A stretch of 64,000 nucleotides of DNA. It comes from Rhodococcus koreensis. Its GTDB lineage: Bacteria > Actinomycetota > Actinomycetes > Mycobacteriales > Mycobacteriaceae. The stretch lies in contig NZ_FNSV01000001.1 of NCBI RefSeq assembly GCF_900105905.1, positions 62,001 through 126,000 of the forward strand. The letters are read 5' to 3'. The position numbers and the translations under genes are program-made. Below are positions 15,821-26,051 of the stretch, one piece after another (positions within the stretch are counted from its first letter, which is position 1; each line of letters opens with the position of its first letter). The notes under the pieces were generated by a model, which did not search any database, was not told the DNA's origin, and saw only the letters and a program-made list of their open reading frames with translations.

Positions 15821-18800
15821 ACGGCGCGCTCGCCTTCTTCGTCGATTCCGTAGTCGCGGTCGATCTCGGTTTCCGGGTGGATCGGGGTGACGTTCCCATT
15901 GTCCGCGCCGGTGGTGGTGCCGAGGACATCTCGGATCGGGCGGGCGTGTCCGCTGTCGGCGGCCTTGATGCCGTCGATGACGGACTGTTCCACGAGCGTG
16001 GTGGTCGGTTGGGTCGGCTCGGTGATGGTGTCCGCCGCATGGTCCGGGGTTTGTGCGGCCCGGAGCTTGGCGCCACGTTCGAGGCTGGCCTCGTACAGCT
16101 TCTCCCGGGGAACCTCGCGTTCCTTGGCGAGCTTGTCGGCGCTTCGTGAACTGCTGCCGAAGGCGTCGCCGCGGCGGTTGGCGGATCCGCGGTCGGTCTG
16201 CCCGGTGCCGTCCCAGGATTCCCAGGCCCACTGGCGGCCGTGCCAGTACGTGCGGGCACCGGGCATTCCGGAGTTGGGGTCGAAGCCGTACCGCCACTCG
16301 TGTTCGCTGGCGTCGAGGGTTTGCCATTCCCGCCGTGCGAGGTTTTCGGTGCGGGCTTGGGCGTTTTCTTCCCACTCCTTGCGGGCGGCGGCCATGCGGA
16401 CCGGCACGCTCGCGATCACCGCCTCTCGGGTCATCCCTTGCTCCTCCGCCCATCCTTCGGTCGGGTTGAGGTCGAGCGACCATCCTGGGTACTGGCCGTC
16501 GGCGCGGCGTCGTTCGGTGTCGAGCCGCTCCTGGCGTAGCGCCTCGGGTGAGTTCTCCCGCGAGTTGACCTCGAGGCTCAGTTCATGGGCCTCGAGTTTC
16601 GCCTGTTCGAGTTCGTCTTCGTGGGTGAACACCAGCTCTGGCTCGGCGGTGGCGACGTCGAGTGTGGCCTTGTCGCGTTCGAGCTGAGCGGCGAGTGCGT
16701 CGCCGCGGTTGCTGACGGCGGAGAGGTGATTTCGGGTGGACGCGATGAACCCGGTGGTGGCGCTGTCGAGTGCGACGATGTCGATCATCTTGTCGCGCTC
16801 GATGTAGCGCTCCTCCCCCGCGATGTCGACGATGTAGTTGGCGAGGGTGTGCGAGTAGCCGAGGGTGATCGGTACTCCGTTGATCGACCCGATCGGAAGG
16901 AACTTGCGTTCCCTCGTGACCTCTTCGCGGGCCTGTGCCAGCGCTTCGGTGATCGCATCGCGGAGATCAGATACCTCACTGTCGGGCACCGCGCGGCCGG
17001 CGACGTGCCAGATGCGTTTGCTGCGGTCCTCGACGGCCAGCCATTCCTGGAGTTTGCTGCTCTGTTCCCGCAGTTCGGGAAGCCGCTGCGTCGCGGCCGC
17101 GATCTGCCGTTCGAGGGAACGGATCGTGGCGTGCCGGGCGGCGTTGTTGTTGGTGACGGCGTTGCGCCCAGCTTCGAGCATGGTGACGTTCTGCTCGGCC
17201 TCGACTTGCTGGACGAAGACCGGGTCGCCGGTTGCCGCGGCCTTGGTCTGCGCCCACGACAACGACAGGTCGCCTCCGACGTCCTCCATCGTCTGGGGGA
17301 CGTCTTCGCGGCGCAGCTGCGCGACGAACCCGGACTTGCGGGCGACGTACTGGTACATCATCGCGTCGTAGGAACGCCGGGCCACGACGTTGATGACACT
17401 GACCTTCTCGAAGGTGTTGCCCTGGCGGATGATGCGCCCGATCCGCTGTTCCATGTCCGCCGCCGTCCAGGCCGGATCGAGGTTGACCAGCTGCTTGAGT
17501 GCGCGCTGGACGTTGAGGCCGGTGCCGCCCTTCTTCGTCGAGGTCAGCAGGACCCGGATCCGCCCGTCTCGGCAGGCCTCGGTGAGTGCGGCTTTCGCCT
17601 TGGGCGAGTTGTGGTCGTGCATGAAGGCGATTTCCTCGGCCTTGATCCCGCGGGCGATCAAGGCGTCGCGCAGTTCGGTGTAGACGTTGCGGGCGCGGCG
17701 ACTGTCGCCGATCTTCGGTGTTCCGCGGTCGCAGAACACGAGCTGGAACGCCCCGGTCATGTCCGGGCCGTATTTGTCGGCCGGGATGACCACGTCGGCG
17801 TTGTCGACGTACGCGCTCCAGATGGCGTCGGCGGCGACCTCGACCCGGGAGTTTTCCGGGGGCGGGGACGGAAGGTTCGCCAGTCTCGGGTGCATGGCCA
17901 CGTTGCGCCCGTCGGTGGAGATCTTGAGCGTGTTGTCGATGTGCATCGCATCGCCCTTGACGTTGCCCAGGCGCTCGTCCAGGTCGGCGACGAAGTCGAG
18001 GACGTCGTGGCCCTGGTCGAATTCGAGGATCGTGGGCGTTCCGCCCTCGATCACCGGGAGCTGGACCGGGATCTGGTCGGAGGTCACGACGTCCCGGAAC
18101 TGGTCGAGCATCGCCACGAGCTGGCGCACGTTCGCGTACTCGGCCATGCGGGTGACCATCCGCAGTTTGGTGCCGGTGATGTTCATTTCGACGGCGGTGA
18201 CGGGCTTGGCGAAGACGCCGGCCCAGTTGTCGATCCGACTCATCCCCGTCCGTACCAGCAGGTCCGGCCGCAGCATCTTGGTCATCACCCAGATCTCCGA
18301 CATGGCGTTGGTGATCGGGGTGCCGGTGGCGAAGGCCATCGCCTTGGCCGGTGCGTGGGGTTTGCCCGCCCGGGCGTTGCGGTCCTGGGCTTGCTTGCGC
18401 AGGAACCGCGCCTTCATCTCCAGGTCGGTGGCCCGCTGCGACCCTTCCGCTACCGACAGGTCAGCGGAGTTCGAGGGCCTGGACAGGTTCTTGAAGTCGT
18501 GGGCCTCATCGATAAAAAGAAAGTCCGCACCTGACTGCTCAAAGCTCAGACCGTCGTCGGAGGACTTCTGCCCGACGATCGTCTCGATGCGCTTCTTCAT
18601 CGCCTTGATCGCGTTCTCGATCTGCTTGACCGAGAACTCCGATCCGGACTTGGTGGCGGCCTCGAGGGCGCCGCGCAGTTCGGCTTCCTCGTTCTCAAGG
18701 TATTCGATCTGTGCCTCGCGTTTCATCGCGATCAGGCCGAACACGGACTGCGGGACGATCACCATGTCCCAGTCGCCGACGGCGGTCTGCCCGATGAACC

Positions 18801-21800
18801 GCTGCCGGTCCTCGATCCCGTCGAGCTCGGAGGCTACGAGGATCTTCGCGTTCGGGTAGGCGTCGCGGGCGTCGTTGCCCCACTGCGAGAGCAGGTGGTT
18901 GGGGACGACGACCCACGGCTGGCGGACCTGCCCGAGTCGTTTGGCCTCCATGCAGGACACCGTCATGGTCAACGTTTTGCCGGCGCCGACGACGTGGTCG
19001 AGCAGGATCGTCTCGTCGTGCAGGAAGCGTTGGACGGCGGCGGCCTGGTAGTCGTACAGCTTGTACTTGGGGTTCAGGCCGGGGAACTGCTTGAACTCGG
19101 TGCCGTACTTCGGTCGGACGAACGAGTTGCACAGCTCGTTGTAGGTGGCGGCGAGCGTGACGTAGCGGTCGCCGTCGGACCACAACCATTCGGCGAACCG
19201 CTCTTGCAGGGCGGCCGCGTTCGAGCGGGCCGCGGCCGTCAGTTCGGGATGGAACCGCGGCTTCGACGAGTGCTCGAGTTCCTCGGCCGTCTTGAGGACC
19301 TGCACAGCCTTGTTGTTGGCGATCAGGTTGAACATCTCGACGCCGGAGAGCTGGGCGCTGCCGTACTTGTCGGTGTAGCCGCTGGTCGGGTTCTTGTGGC
19401 GGCTGTTCTGCTCGGTCTCGAAATTCCAGTTGCCGCTGACCTTGTCGAACTCGGTCGTGAGCCGGTTCGGGTTGAGGCCGAACTCCTTGAGAAGGAATTC
19501 CCGGTAGTACTCCATCGGCACCCAGATCGCGCCGGGGCGGACACCGATGGCGGACGGATCGACGTCGGCCGGGATGACTCGTTCGAGGGCTTCGGCGGCC
19601 GCGCCGTAGAGCTCGGGGTCCTCGGCGGCGAGCCTGCGTGCCTTGGCATACTTGTCGCGGACGTGTCCGGAGAGGAACGTTTCGGCGATCTCCCAGGCGC
19701 CGGGGTGATCGAGGGACGGGAACATGCGCCCGCGCGCCTGGTCGATGACATCGCCGACCTCGAGGTCGAGCAACTCCCCCATCCGCTCGGGTGAGAGGTA
19801 GCCGAGTTCGTCGAAGCTGATCGCCATTGCCTCGTCGACGTGGTCGGCGGTTTCGGCTCGACTCTTGAACGGGGTGGTGTCCTCGGTGAAGATCGGCGAC
19901 TTGCCGGCCTCGGCGTCGGTGCCGTCGAACCGGGACGTGAAGTTCTCGATCGCCAGGACCATGCCGATGCGGGGATCGCGCAGGATCGCGCCTTTGAGGT
20001 GGTTCTGGTTCTTCTGCGGGTTCGGCTCGGTCGCGGCCTTGTCCTGCATGTCCTCGAGGACGTCGTCGGGGATCGGCCCCGTGTACGGGCCGGCCTCCTC
20101 GAAGCTGAGCCCCTCCTCGCGGGCCTCTGCCTTGCCGGTCTTGATGCGCCACCGGATGATTGCCTTGTCGAGGCGCTCGGCTATCTTCTTCTCGGTCAGC
20201 GGTGCCGGTTCGGTGAGGGTGAACCGGTTGAGCGGTCCCCACCGATGGGTGTAGCGGTCGTAGAGGGTGCCCAGCTGGCCACGGAGGGCGTCGCGTTCGG
20301 CCCGGGTCGAGTCGACCTGGCGGCTGGCCTCGGTCAGCTTCATGACGGTCTCACCGAGTGCGATGAGGACCTTCCACTGCTCGGCCTTGTCCTTGCCGGT
20401 GCAGTTGACGTACGTCCAGCCCTGTCCGATCTTGAACTGCTCGAACTGGCCCTTGACCTCGTCGAACCGCATCGTGCCGGGTTCGACCGTGGTTTCTTCG
20501 ATTCCGGTTCCGGTCAACAGACCGGCGGCGGCGAACGGTGCGGCGGCAGACGGCGACGGCCTCGGTGCGGTGAATCCGAGTCCGCGGTCGACGGCCCGGT
20601 CGATGATCGGGTCGAGCTGGCGGCGGATCTGCTCGGACAGCGGTGTGTGGGGGCGGGGTTCGACGATCAGATTCAGCTTGCCGTTCGGACCGCTGCCGAC
20701 CGCCAGGGTGCCCAGCACCCGCTCGGGGTGCTGGGCGAAGTAGCGGTTGATCCAGTACGGCGCCGTCGGTGCGCCGCCCTGGTCCGCGCCGTGGCGATGG
20801 TCGAGCGGAATGCTCTTGACCTCGCCGGCCCACGCCGTCGTCTCCGGGGATGGTTCCTGCCCGTCGGGGCGGCGCCGGAACACCAGGATGTCGGTGACGA
20901 CCGCGGTCTTGGCCTGCCGGTCGAAAGCCCCGGTCGGCAGCCGCACCGCGCCGATCAAGTCCGCCGTTTCGGTGATCTTCTGGCGGGCGCCCGGTCGTCT
21001 CGCGTCGGAGGTGTATGCGGAGGTCACGACCGCGACGTAGCCGCCCGGGGCGGTGAGGGCGAGAGATTTGACGATGAACTGGTTGTGCAGTGAATGGCCG
21101 TCGGCATTGTGGATCGGGTCGTAGGCGCCGTCCTTGCCGAAGGGCACGTTGCCGATCGCGCCGGTGAAGGTGTCGTTGCCGGCGAAGTTCCGCTCGAATC
21201 CGTGGTTGCGGATCTGCTGCGACGGATACAGGTGGTGCGCGATCTGGGCGCTGATCGGCTCGATCTCGACGCCGACCATGTTCACCCCGGCCGGGGCGGT
21301 GCCGACGAAGTACCCGGCTCCGCAGCCGGGTTCGAGCATCAGGGCGCTCGATGGCATCCCTGCGCGCTGCACGGCACGCCAGAGTTCGTGGACCACGGCC
21401 GGATCGGTGTAGTGCGCGTTGAGGGTGGTCTCGCGGGCCTGCGCGAAGCCGCGCTCGCCGAGCAGCTCGTACAGCTCGTTGCGTTCGGTGCGCCAGGTCT
21501 CGCGGAACCGTGCCCGGTTGTCGAATACCTCGGGGACCGCGCCCCAGCCGGACCACAGCGCGAGGACTGCCTGCTCTTCCGCCGTTGCCGGGCGCTGCTC
21601 GCGGCCGAGCTCGGTGACCAGCCGTGCAGCGGCGATGTTGGCGCGGACACGGGCTTTCGCGCCGGACGGGACCAGGATGTCGGTGCCGAGCGCGAAGTCC
21701 GCGGGTGCCGCGGTGGGCTCTGTCGGCCGCAGGATCTCCTCGGCCTCGGTCTCCTCGACCGCCTCGGTCTCTTCGGAGTCCCCGAGCATCGACTCCAGCA

Positions 21801-24800
21801 GCGCCTGCCGTTGGGCCAGCTCGTCGGTGGTGGCGGTGAGCGGGTCCAGGGCGGCCAGCTCGTCCGGTGTGAGCGGTGCGGCGGTCTCGGGTGCCGGGGT
21901 GATCCCCGGCTCCGGCGCGGTGGCCGTGTCGGTGCTGGTGGTCGTGTACTCGGCGGCGGTCTCGGGGGAAACCCAGACGTGGCCGCCGCTTTCCTTGCGC
22001 ACCTCGATCAGGCCGCCGTTGCGCCACAGCGGGCTGGTGATCGGTTCGCCATGAACGTGATCGGGTACTACCAGCAGCTCCGCGTCGGCGGCGGGGGCCT
22101 TCTGCTCAGTGGGGGCCGCCTCGGCGGCCCCGGGTAGTTCCGACGACGGGTCGACACCTTCTGCCTGAGCGGTGGTCTCCGGGTGGTCTTCGCGGACAGG
22201 CGTGCTGGCCGGCTCCGCCGCGATCTCTATCTCGTCGGCGGTGGCCTGTTCGGACGGTGTCTGAGCGTCGCGTTCGGCCTCGGTCTCGGTGGTCGCAGTG
22301 ACCTCGGTGATGTCGGATGAGACGGCGGCGCGCTTGCGCGGAAGGAGCACGCGGGCCTGGTCGATGGCGTCGCGGAAGGTGTGGACGTCGGCGTAGGTTT
22401 GCCCGTCCAGGGTGATCGGGTTCGGGGTGTCAGTCATCGACGGCAGCTGCGTGACATCGACGTGCGTGCCGCCGGCGTCCCCCACGAACACATGACCGTT
22501 CTGGTAGATCGTCAGATCGCTGACGTCGAACGTGGCGTACGGGTCCTTCGCGTTCTTCTTCCGCAGCTCGGTGATCAGCGCACGGTCCACCTCGGCGCGC
22601 AGCACCCAGTCCAGATCGAAGCCCTTCGCTTCGAGCAACGAGACGTCTGCGGGCAGTGTGCGGCGCAGGTCTTCGATGATGCCGCGACGTGCTTCCTGCA
22701 CGGGCTCGGTGTCGGCTGCGGCTGAACCGTTCTTCGAGTACACCCAGAGCGGATCGCTGTGTGCGGCTGCGTGGTAGAACTCGTGCCCACGGGCGAGCAT
22801 GGCGGCGGTGGACGTGACACGATCGCGTGCCTCGCGCACGGGTCGGTAGGTGCGCTCGACCCACGCCGGCATCGGGTGGCCGGCGGCTTCGAGTAGACCA
22901 CCGACCGCGACGCGGTAGTCACCGCCGCAGTTGACCTCGGTGTCGGCTCCGTTGAGGGTGTACTCCCACCCCACCGAGACGTGGCGGATCCCGGACCGGG
23001 GCTTCGACTTCAGCCGCAGTCCGTGCTGGCCGCCTTGTTCGAAGTACTCGTGGCCGTTCTTGGCGTAGACGACCTCCATGTCGTCGTGGAGGTTCGGCAC
23101 GATGGTGCGACGCAACTCGGCGGCGAGCCGCTCTTGGCCGATGCTCGCGGTGGCCTCGATCAGATCGGGGCGCTCGAAGCCGAGGACATCGAAGGCGACC
23201 TCGATGGCGGCTTCCAGCTCATCGCCACGCGTCACGGAGGGCAGACCTGCCCAGGTCGCGACGAGCGGATCGCTGCGCAGGTGCGCGCGCATCCACTGCG
23301 TCCAGTCGTCGCGTACCGACTCGTCCCACGTCAGATCGTCGCGGTGCGCCTCGGTCCACGCCTGGGTCACCGTGTCGTAGAACCCGACGTCCTCGAGTTG
23401 GCGGAGGTCGCGGACGATGAGTTGGGCCGCTGCTTGTCGGGTCGTGGATCCGTTTCGGGCGAGGTCGACGATCTTGTCGCGGACCATTTCCTCGAATGGG
23501 AAGTGCGCCGCGAGGTCGTCGGCTAGTCGGCCACCGACCGCGTCGACGATGTTCGGATCCGCCGCGGCCGCCGCGTACAGGAACGTTTGGTCGGCGCCCG
23601 TGGCTTCGCGTTGCGCGTCCTTGCAGCCCTTCCACCACTGGTTCGTCAGCGCCTCTCGAGCTTTCTCGCTCTTGAGCTTGCGCAGGGCGGTCGCGAAGGC
23701 GGGATCGACGTCGGGGTGCGGCAGTTCGAGCGGGGCGGCGGGGTCGAATTTCGCTCGGGCGCGTTGGTACCAGTCGTTTTCGGGGATGACGCCCAGGTCC
23801 AGGGCTTCCTGGACAGCCTCGAGGGTTTCGATCCGCGTGTTGATGTCGAGTAGCTCTGCCTCGGCCTGCTCGAGACTCATCTCGTCGTGGAGTTCGAGGT
23901 CCGGGTCGAGGTCGGTGTCGGTGTTCTCGTCGGCCGCCAGTACGGACTCGGCTGCCCGCTGCGCGGTGTCGAGGTACGACTCGCCGACCTCACGGTCGTC
24001 GGCGTCTCGTGCCGCCACCACGGCGTCGACGATCGCGGTGGTCGTCGGGTGTCCGATCGCTTCGGGGCGGCGGGCTTCCCAGTACGCCTCGGCGGCCTTG
24101 CGGCCCAGTTCGTGCCACCGGTCGGTGTTGAGCAGGATCGTCCGGCACGCGGTGAACATCTCGTCCGAGATGTTTTGCCGGTCGCTCATCAGGTCCGCCA
24201 GCGCCACCTGGGCTTTCGTCTTGAAGTGGCCCTCTGCCCAGGCGAGGAACCCGATGGCGGTGTTCGCCGGGGATGCGGCGGAAGTATCTGCTTCGGTGTC
24301 CGGTTCGGCGAGTGCCTGCAGGATTCTGGCTTCGACCTCGGCGGTCGCGTCCAGGGTCGTCGCGGCCGCCGCTGCGATCGGGTCGATGCCGGCGGAGGTG
24401 TTCGCGCCTGCGGCGTCGACCGGCGCGGCGTCGGTGGGCGGGGCCTCGGGGAACAGGGGGCCGGCGGGGCGTTCGCGGAACTGGACCTCTTTGAGGTTGC
24501 CGCTGAGGATGCCCGAAATCAGGTCGTGCGCTTCGCCCTTGGTGATCGTCGTGTCGACCGTGAACGGCTTCGCGACCTCGCCGGCCAGCTGTTCGAGCTT
24601 GCGGATCTGTGACCTGCTGATCCGCTCGCTGCGCCAACCCGCCTGCGGGGTGCGCTCGGCTGTGGACATTTCCTGCACGAGGGCACGCGGCACCTCGTGC
24701 GGATCGACGCCCAGCGCGTGGATCCGATTGCGTAGCTCACCCTCACGGGCCGACTGGACCCGCCACTGCGTCCGGAGCCGCTCGAGTTTTCCGGTGATGC

Positions 24801-24885
24801 TGTTGATGTTCTCGGTATTGGCGACGATTCCGGCCTGCAGCCCTCGCTGCTGTGCGGTCGCGAGTGCCCGCTGAGCGGCCGCCAA
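15817..24885 (-). CDS. giant DNA methyltransferase-SNF2-like helicase protein (DarB-like architecture)
   Basis: About 3022 aa from the TTG at 24885. Order: N-terminal coiled coil and a large unrecognised region (1-1100); an N6-adenine-type methyltransferase domain with AdoMet motif LMLEPGCGAGYF (about 1175-1186) and a catalytic-motif variant GNVPFG (about 1245); and an SF2/SNF2-like helicase with HVVGAGKTLT (about 1960), FLFIDEAHDF (about 2125), TSTKKGGTGLN and QRIGRIIRQGN (about 2450-2490). The acidic tail carries GHARPIRDVLG. Similar giant proteins on phages and plasmids (P1 DarB type) protect entering DNA from restriction. The same open frame extends to 25680 but there overlaps the 219-aa gene, whose codon bias is the convincing one. 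The gene is coupled to the antitoxin by ATGA. Confidence 0.88.
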   Translation of the reverse strand: MAAAQRALATAQQRGLQAGIVANTENINSITGKLERLRTQWRVQSAREGELRNRIHALGVDPHEVPRALVQEMSTAERTPQAGWRSERISRSQIRKLEQLAGEVAKPFTVDTTITKGEAHDLISGILSGNLKEVQFRERPAGPLFPEAPPTDAAPVDAAGANTSAGIDPIAAAAATTLDATAEVEARILQALAEPDTEADTSAASPANTAIGFLAWAEGHFKTKAQVALADLMSDRQNISDEMFTACRTILLNTDRWHELGRKAAEAYWEARRPEAIGHPTTTAIVDAVVAARDADDREVGESYLDTAQRAAESVLAADENTDTDLDPDLELHDEMSLEQAEAELLDINTRIETLEAVQEALDLGVIPENDWYQRARAKFDPAAPLELPHPDVDPAFATALRKLKSEKAREALTNQWWKGCKDAQREATGADQTFLYAAAAADPNIVDAVGGRLADDLAAHFPFEEMVRDKIVDLARNGSTTRQAAAQLIVRDLRQLEDVGFYDTVTQAWTEAHRDDLTWDESVRDDWTQWMRAHLRSDPLVATWAGLPSVTRGDELEAAIEVAFDVLGFERPDLIEATASIGQERLAAELRRTIVPNLHDDMEVVYAKNGHEYFEQGGQHGLRLKSKPRSGIRHVSVGWEYTLNGADTEVNCGGDYRVAVGGLLEAAGHPMPAWVERTYRPVREARDRVTSTAAMLARGHEFYHAAAHSDPLWVYSKNGSAAADTEPVQEARRGIIEDLRRTLPADVSLLEAKGFDLDWVLRAEVDRALITELRKKNAKDPYATFDVSDLTIYQNGHVFVGDAGGTHVDVTQLPSMTDTPNPITLDGQTYADVHTFRDAIDQARVLLPRKRAAVSSDITEVTATTETEAERDAQTPSEQATADEIEIAAEPASTPVREDHPETTAQAEGVDPSSELPGAAEAAPTEQKAPAADAELLVVPDHVHGEPITSPLWRNGGLIEVRKESGGHVWVSPETAAEYTTTSTDTATAPEPGITPAPETAAPLTPDELAALDPLTATTDELAQRQALLESMLGDSEETEAVEETEAEEILRPTEPTAAPADFALGTDILVPSGAKARVRANIAAARLVTELGREQRPATAEEQAVLALWSGWGAVPEVFDNRARFRETWRTERNELYELLGERGFAQARETTLNAHYTDPAVVHELWRAVQRAGMPSSALMLEPGCGAGYFVGTAPAGVNMVGVEIEPISAQIAHHLYPSQQIRNHGFERNFAGNDTFTGAIGNVPFGKDGAYDPIHNADGHSLHNQFIVKSLALTAPGGYVAVVTSAYTSDARRPGARQKITETADLIGAVRLPTGAFDRQAKTAVVTDILVFRRRPDGQEPSPETTAWAGEVKSIPLDHRHGADQGGAPTAPYWINRYFAQHPERVLGTLAVGSGPNGKLNLIVEPRPHTPLSEQIRRQLDPIIDRAVDRGLGFTAPRPSPSAAAPFAAAGLLTGTGIEETTVEPGTMRFDEVKGQFEQFKIGQGWTYVNCTGKDKAEQWKVLIALGETVMKLTEASRQVDSTRAERDALRGQLGTLYDRYTHRWGPLNRFTLTEPAPLTEKKIAERLDKAIIRWRIKTGKAEAREEGLSFEEAGPYTGPIPDDVLEDMQDKAATEPNPQKNQNHLKGAILRDPRIGMVLAIENFTSRFDGTDAEAGKSPIFTEDTTPFKSRAETADHVDEAMAISFDELGYLSPERMGELLDLEVGDVIDQARGRMFPSLDHPGAWEIAETFLSGHVRDKYAKARRLAAEDPELYGAAAEALERVIPADVDPSAIGVRPGAIWVPMEYYREFLLKEFGLNPNRLTTEFDKVSGNWNFETEQNSRHKNPTSGYTDKYGSAQLSGVEMFNLIANNKAVQVLKTAEELEHSSKPRFHPELTAAARSNAAALQERFAEWLWSDGDRYVTLAATYNELCNSFVRPKYGTEFKQFPGLNPKYKLYDYQAAAVQRFLHDETILLDHVVGAGKTLTMTVSCMEAKRLGQVRQPWVVVPNHLLSQWGNDARDAYPNAKILVASELDGIEDRQRFIGQTAVGDWDMVIVPQSVFGLIAMKREAQIEYLENEEAELRGALEAATKSGSEFSVKQIENAIKAMKKRIETIVGQKSSDDGLSFEQSGADFLFIDEAHDFKNLSRPSNSADLSVAEGSQRATDLEMKARFLRKQAQDRNARAGKPHAPAKAMAFATGTPITNAMSEIWVMTKMLRPDLLVRTGMSRIDNWAGVFAKPVTAVEMNITGTKLRMVTRMAEYANVRQLVAMLDQFRDVVTSDQIPVQLPVIEGGTPTILEFDQGHDVLDFVADLDERLGNVKGDAMHIDNTLKISTDGRNVAMHPRLANLPSPPPENSRVEVAADAIWSAYVDNADVVIPADKYGPDMTGAFQLVFCDRGTPKIGDSRRARNVYTELRDALIARGIKAEEIAFMHDHNSPKAKAALTEACRDGRIRVLLTSTKKGGTGLNVQRALKQLVNLDPAWTAADMEQRIGRIIRQGNTFEKVSVINVVARRSYDAMMYQYVARKSGFVAQLRREDVPQTMEDVGGDLSLSWAQTKAAATGDPVFVQQVEAEQNVTMLEAGRNAVTNNNAARHATIRSLERQIAAATQRLPELREQSSKLQEWLAVEDRSKRIWHVAGRAVPDSEVSDLRDAITEALAQAREEVTRERKFLPIGSINGVPITLGYSHTLANYIVDIAGEERYIERDKMIDIVALDSATTGFIASTRNHLSAVSNRGDALAAQLERDKATLDVATAEPELVFTHEDELEQAKLEAHELSLEVNSRENSPEALRQERLDTERRRADGQYPGWSLDLNPTEGWAEEQGMTREAVIASVPVRMAAARKEWEENAQARTENLARREWQTLDASEHEWRYGFDPNSGMPGARTYWHGRQWAWESWDGTGQTDRGSANRRGDAFGSSSRSADKLAKEREVPREKLYEASLERGAKLRAAQTPDHAADTITEPTQPTTTLVEQSVIDGIKAADSGHARPIRDVLGTTTGADNGNVTPIHPETEIDRDYGIDEEGERAV

Positions 24886-24962
24886 CTGCCGGGTGAGCTT
24901 GGCGCCGTGCCGTTCGAGTTCTGCGACCTGCTCGCTGGCGGCCGCCCATTGCGCTTGTGCAG

Positions 24963-25622
24963 CTAGAACGGAAGATTCGGGTCCTCGGGCGGATTGCGCC
25001 GGATCTCCTCGTCGATCATCTCCGCCAGCTCGTCCGCGACCGGGTCGTACGCGGTCATCGGCACCGGCTGGTTGTCCTCGATCCGCTGCGCCACCAGCGC
25101 TCGCCCCAGCTGCTGGAACCACGCCTGCCGATCGAGCCACACCCGGTGCACGATCTGTTCCGCCACCGGCATCGGCCGCACGTTCAGGCTCTTCCACCGG
25201 TCCGGATCGTGTTCCCGACGGGCCCGATCCTGCTCCGCTTCGATCTGGTTGTCCGCCCAGGCCTCGAATTCCGTCCTGCGCGCGGCGATCTCCGGCGTCA
25301 CCTGCGGATACAGTTCCTCGGCGAGTATCATCTCCCGCGCCGCCCGCCACGCCGATTCCTTCGCCTGCACCACGTTCCAGTAGGTCGGGGTCAGGCCCTG
25401 GTTCGCCTCCGCCCACTGCTCGTGCGCCTGCGTCTCCAGTGGCCCGCTCGCGGACTCGGTCATCTGCTGCAGGCGCAGAGCCTCCCGGTCGATCCGCTCC
25501 AGGTCCTGCGGGGAGGTCGGGTCCAGGCCGATCCACTCGACCAGGATCCGATGCGTCTCGTCCGCGATCGTCACGTCGATCCCCTCGACCTGCTCGATCG
25601 TTTCCTCGCTCTGCGGTTCCAT
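24963..25622 (-). CDS. hydrophilic protein upstream of the giant methyltransferase-helicase
   Basis: A 219-aa protein, unrecognised. It is predicted largely helical and acidic, with many Trp/Glu-rich segments (e.g. AHEQWAEANQ, AWFQQLGRAL). The start at 25622 is chosen because AAGGAG lies six bases upstream; an ATG at 25637 and a GTG at 25715 are further upstream in frame. Third codon positions are mostly G/C in this frame and mixed in the overlapping frame of the giant gene, which shows this is the coding frame here. It stops 78 bases before the TTG proposed for the giant gene, so the two are likely one operon. Confidence 0.7.
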   Translation of the reverse strand: MEPQSEETIEQVEGIDVTIADETHRILVEWIGLDPTSPQDLERIDREALRLQQMTESASGPLETQAHEQWAEANQGLTPTYWNVVQAKESAWRAAREMILAEELYPQVTPEIAARRTEFEAWADNQIEAEQDRARREHDPDRWKSLNVRPMPVAEQIVHRVWLDRQAWFQQLGRALVAQRIEDNQPVPMTAYDPVADELAEMIDEEIRRNPPEDPNLPF

Positions 25623-25812
25623 CCCCTGCTCCTTCATCCTCGAAATCGAACGCGCCCTGGTTGCCGTTTCCGCGTGCCACTCGACCTCCTCGTCAGCGCC
25701 CATCCAGGGCGACACCCCACCCGAAAACGGGGAGTTTTCTGAGGTCGATTTTACTACAGAGCATCAACAAAAATAGGCTCTGACCTGCATTTATGCTGAA
25801 TTCTTGCTGGGT
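25623..25812 (-). promoter_or_regulatory. A/T-richer upstream gap, probable promoter of the giant operon
   Basis: Between the 71-aa membrane gene and the 219-aa gene. The stretch 25740-25805 is clearly A/T-richer than its surroundings (reading leftward, GCCTATTTTTGTTGATGC then TAGTAAAATCG) and is the natural place for the leftward promoter of the methyltransferase-helicase/Fic operon. No convincing -35/-10 pair with standard spacing could be fixed by eye. Confidence 0.35.
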
Positions 25813-26028
25813 TCAGAAGCTCCGGGAAGTGCCCTGAGGGCGCGCCAGAGCGACGCACACCACCAGCGCCAGCGGGACGATGAACAACCCGCCGATACCC
25901 GCCATGAGTGCCCGTGCGGGGCGGCGATGGCGGGTGTACGAGCGCCGAGCACAGACCACCGCCCCTGTGATGGACAACACATTGAACGCGACAAAGACGG
26001 TGGTGGCGAACGCGTTTCCGTCCATCAC
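25813..26028 (-). CDS. small two-helix membrane protein
   Basis: A 71-aa protein with two predicted transmembrane helices (about FATTVFVAFNVLSITGAVV and MAGIGGLFIVPLALVVCVAL) joined by a short Arg-rich loop (RRSYTRHRRPAR), so both ends should be on one side of the membrane. GTG start at 26028, with an in-frame ATG directly after; AGAGG lies upstream. It follows the frame-disrupted gene at 26052-26652 on the same strand. The family is unknown. Confidence 0.65.
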   Translation of the reverse strand: MMDGNAFATTVFVAFNVLSITGAVVCARRSYTRHRRPARALMAGIGGLFIVPLALVVCVALARPQGTSRSF

Positions 26029-26051
26029 AGGACCAACCTCTCTAGCGGGTG

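Noticed and set aside
16585..18534. A 649-codon rightward frame opposite the giant helicase
   Set aside because: Antisense to conserved helicase motifs, no ribosome site, no protein-like composition.
24963..25680. Coding of the first ~240 residues of the longest giant frame
   Set aside because: Third-position bias is weak in that frame and strong in the 219-aa gene frame; the translated product is Gly/Arg/Asp low complexity. Kept as an open point in the findings because no ideal downstream start exists.
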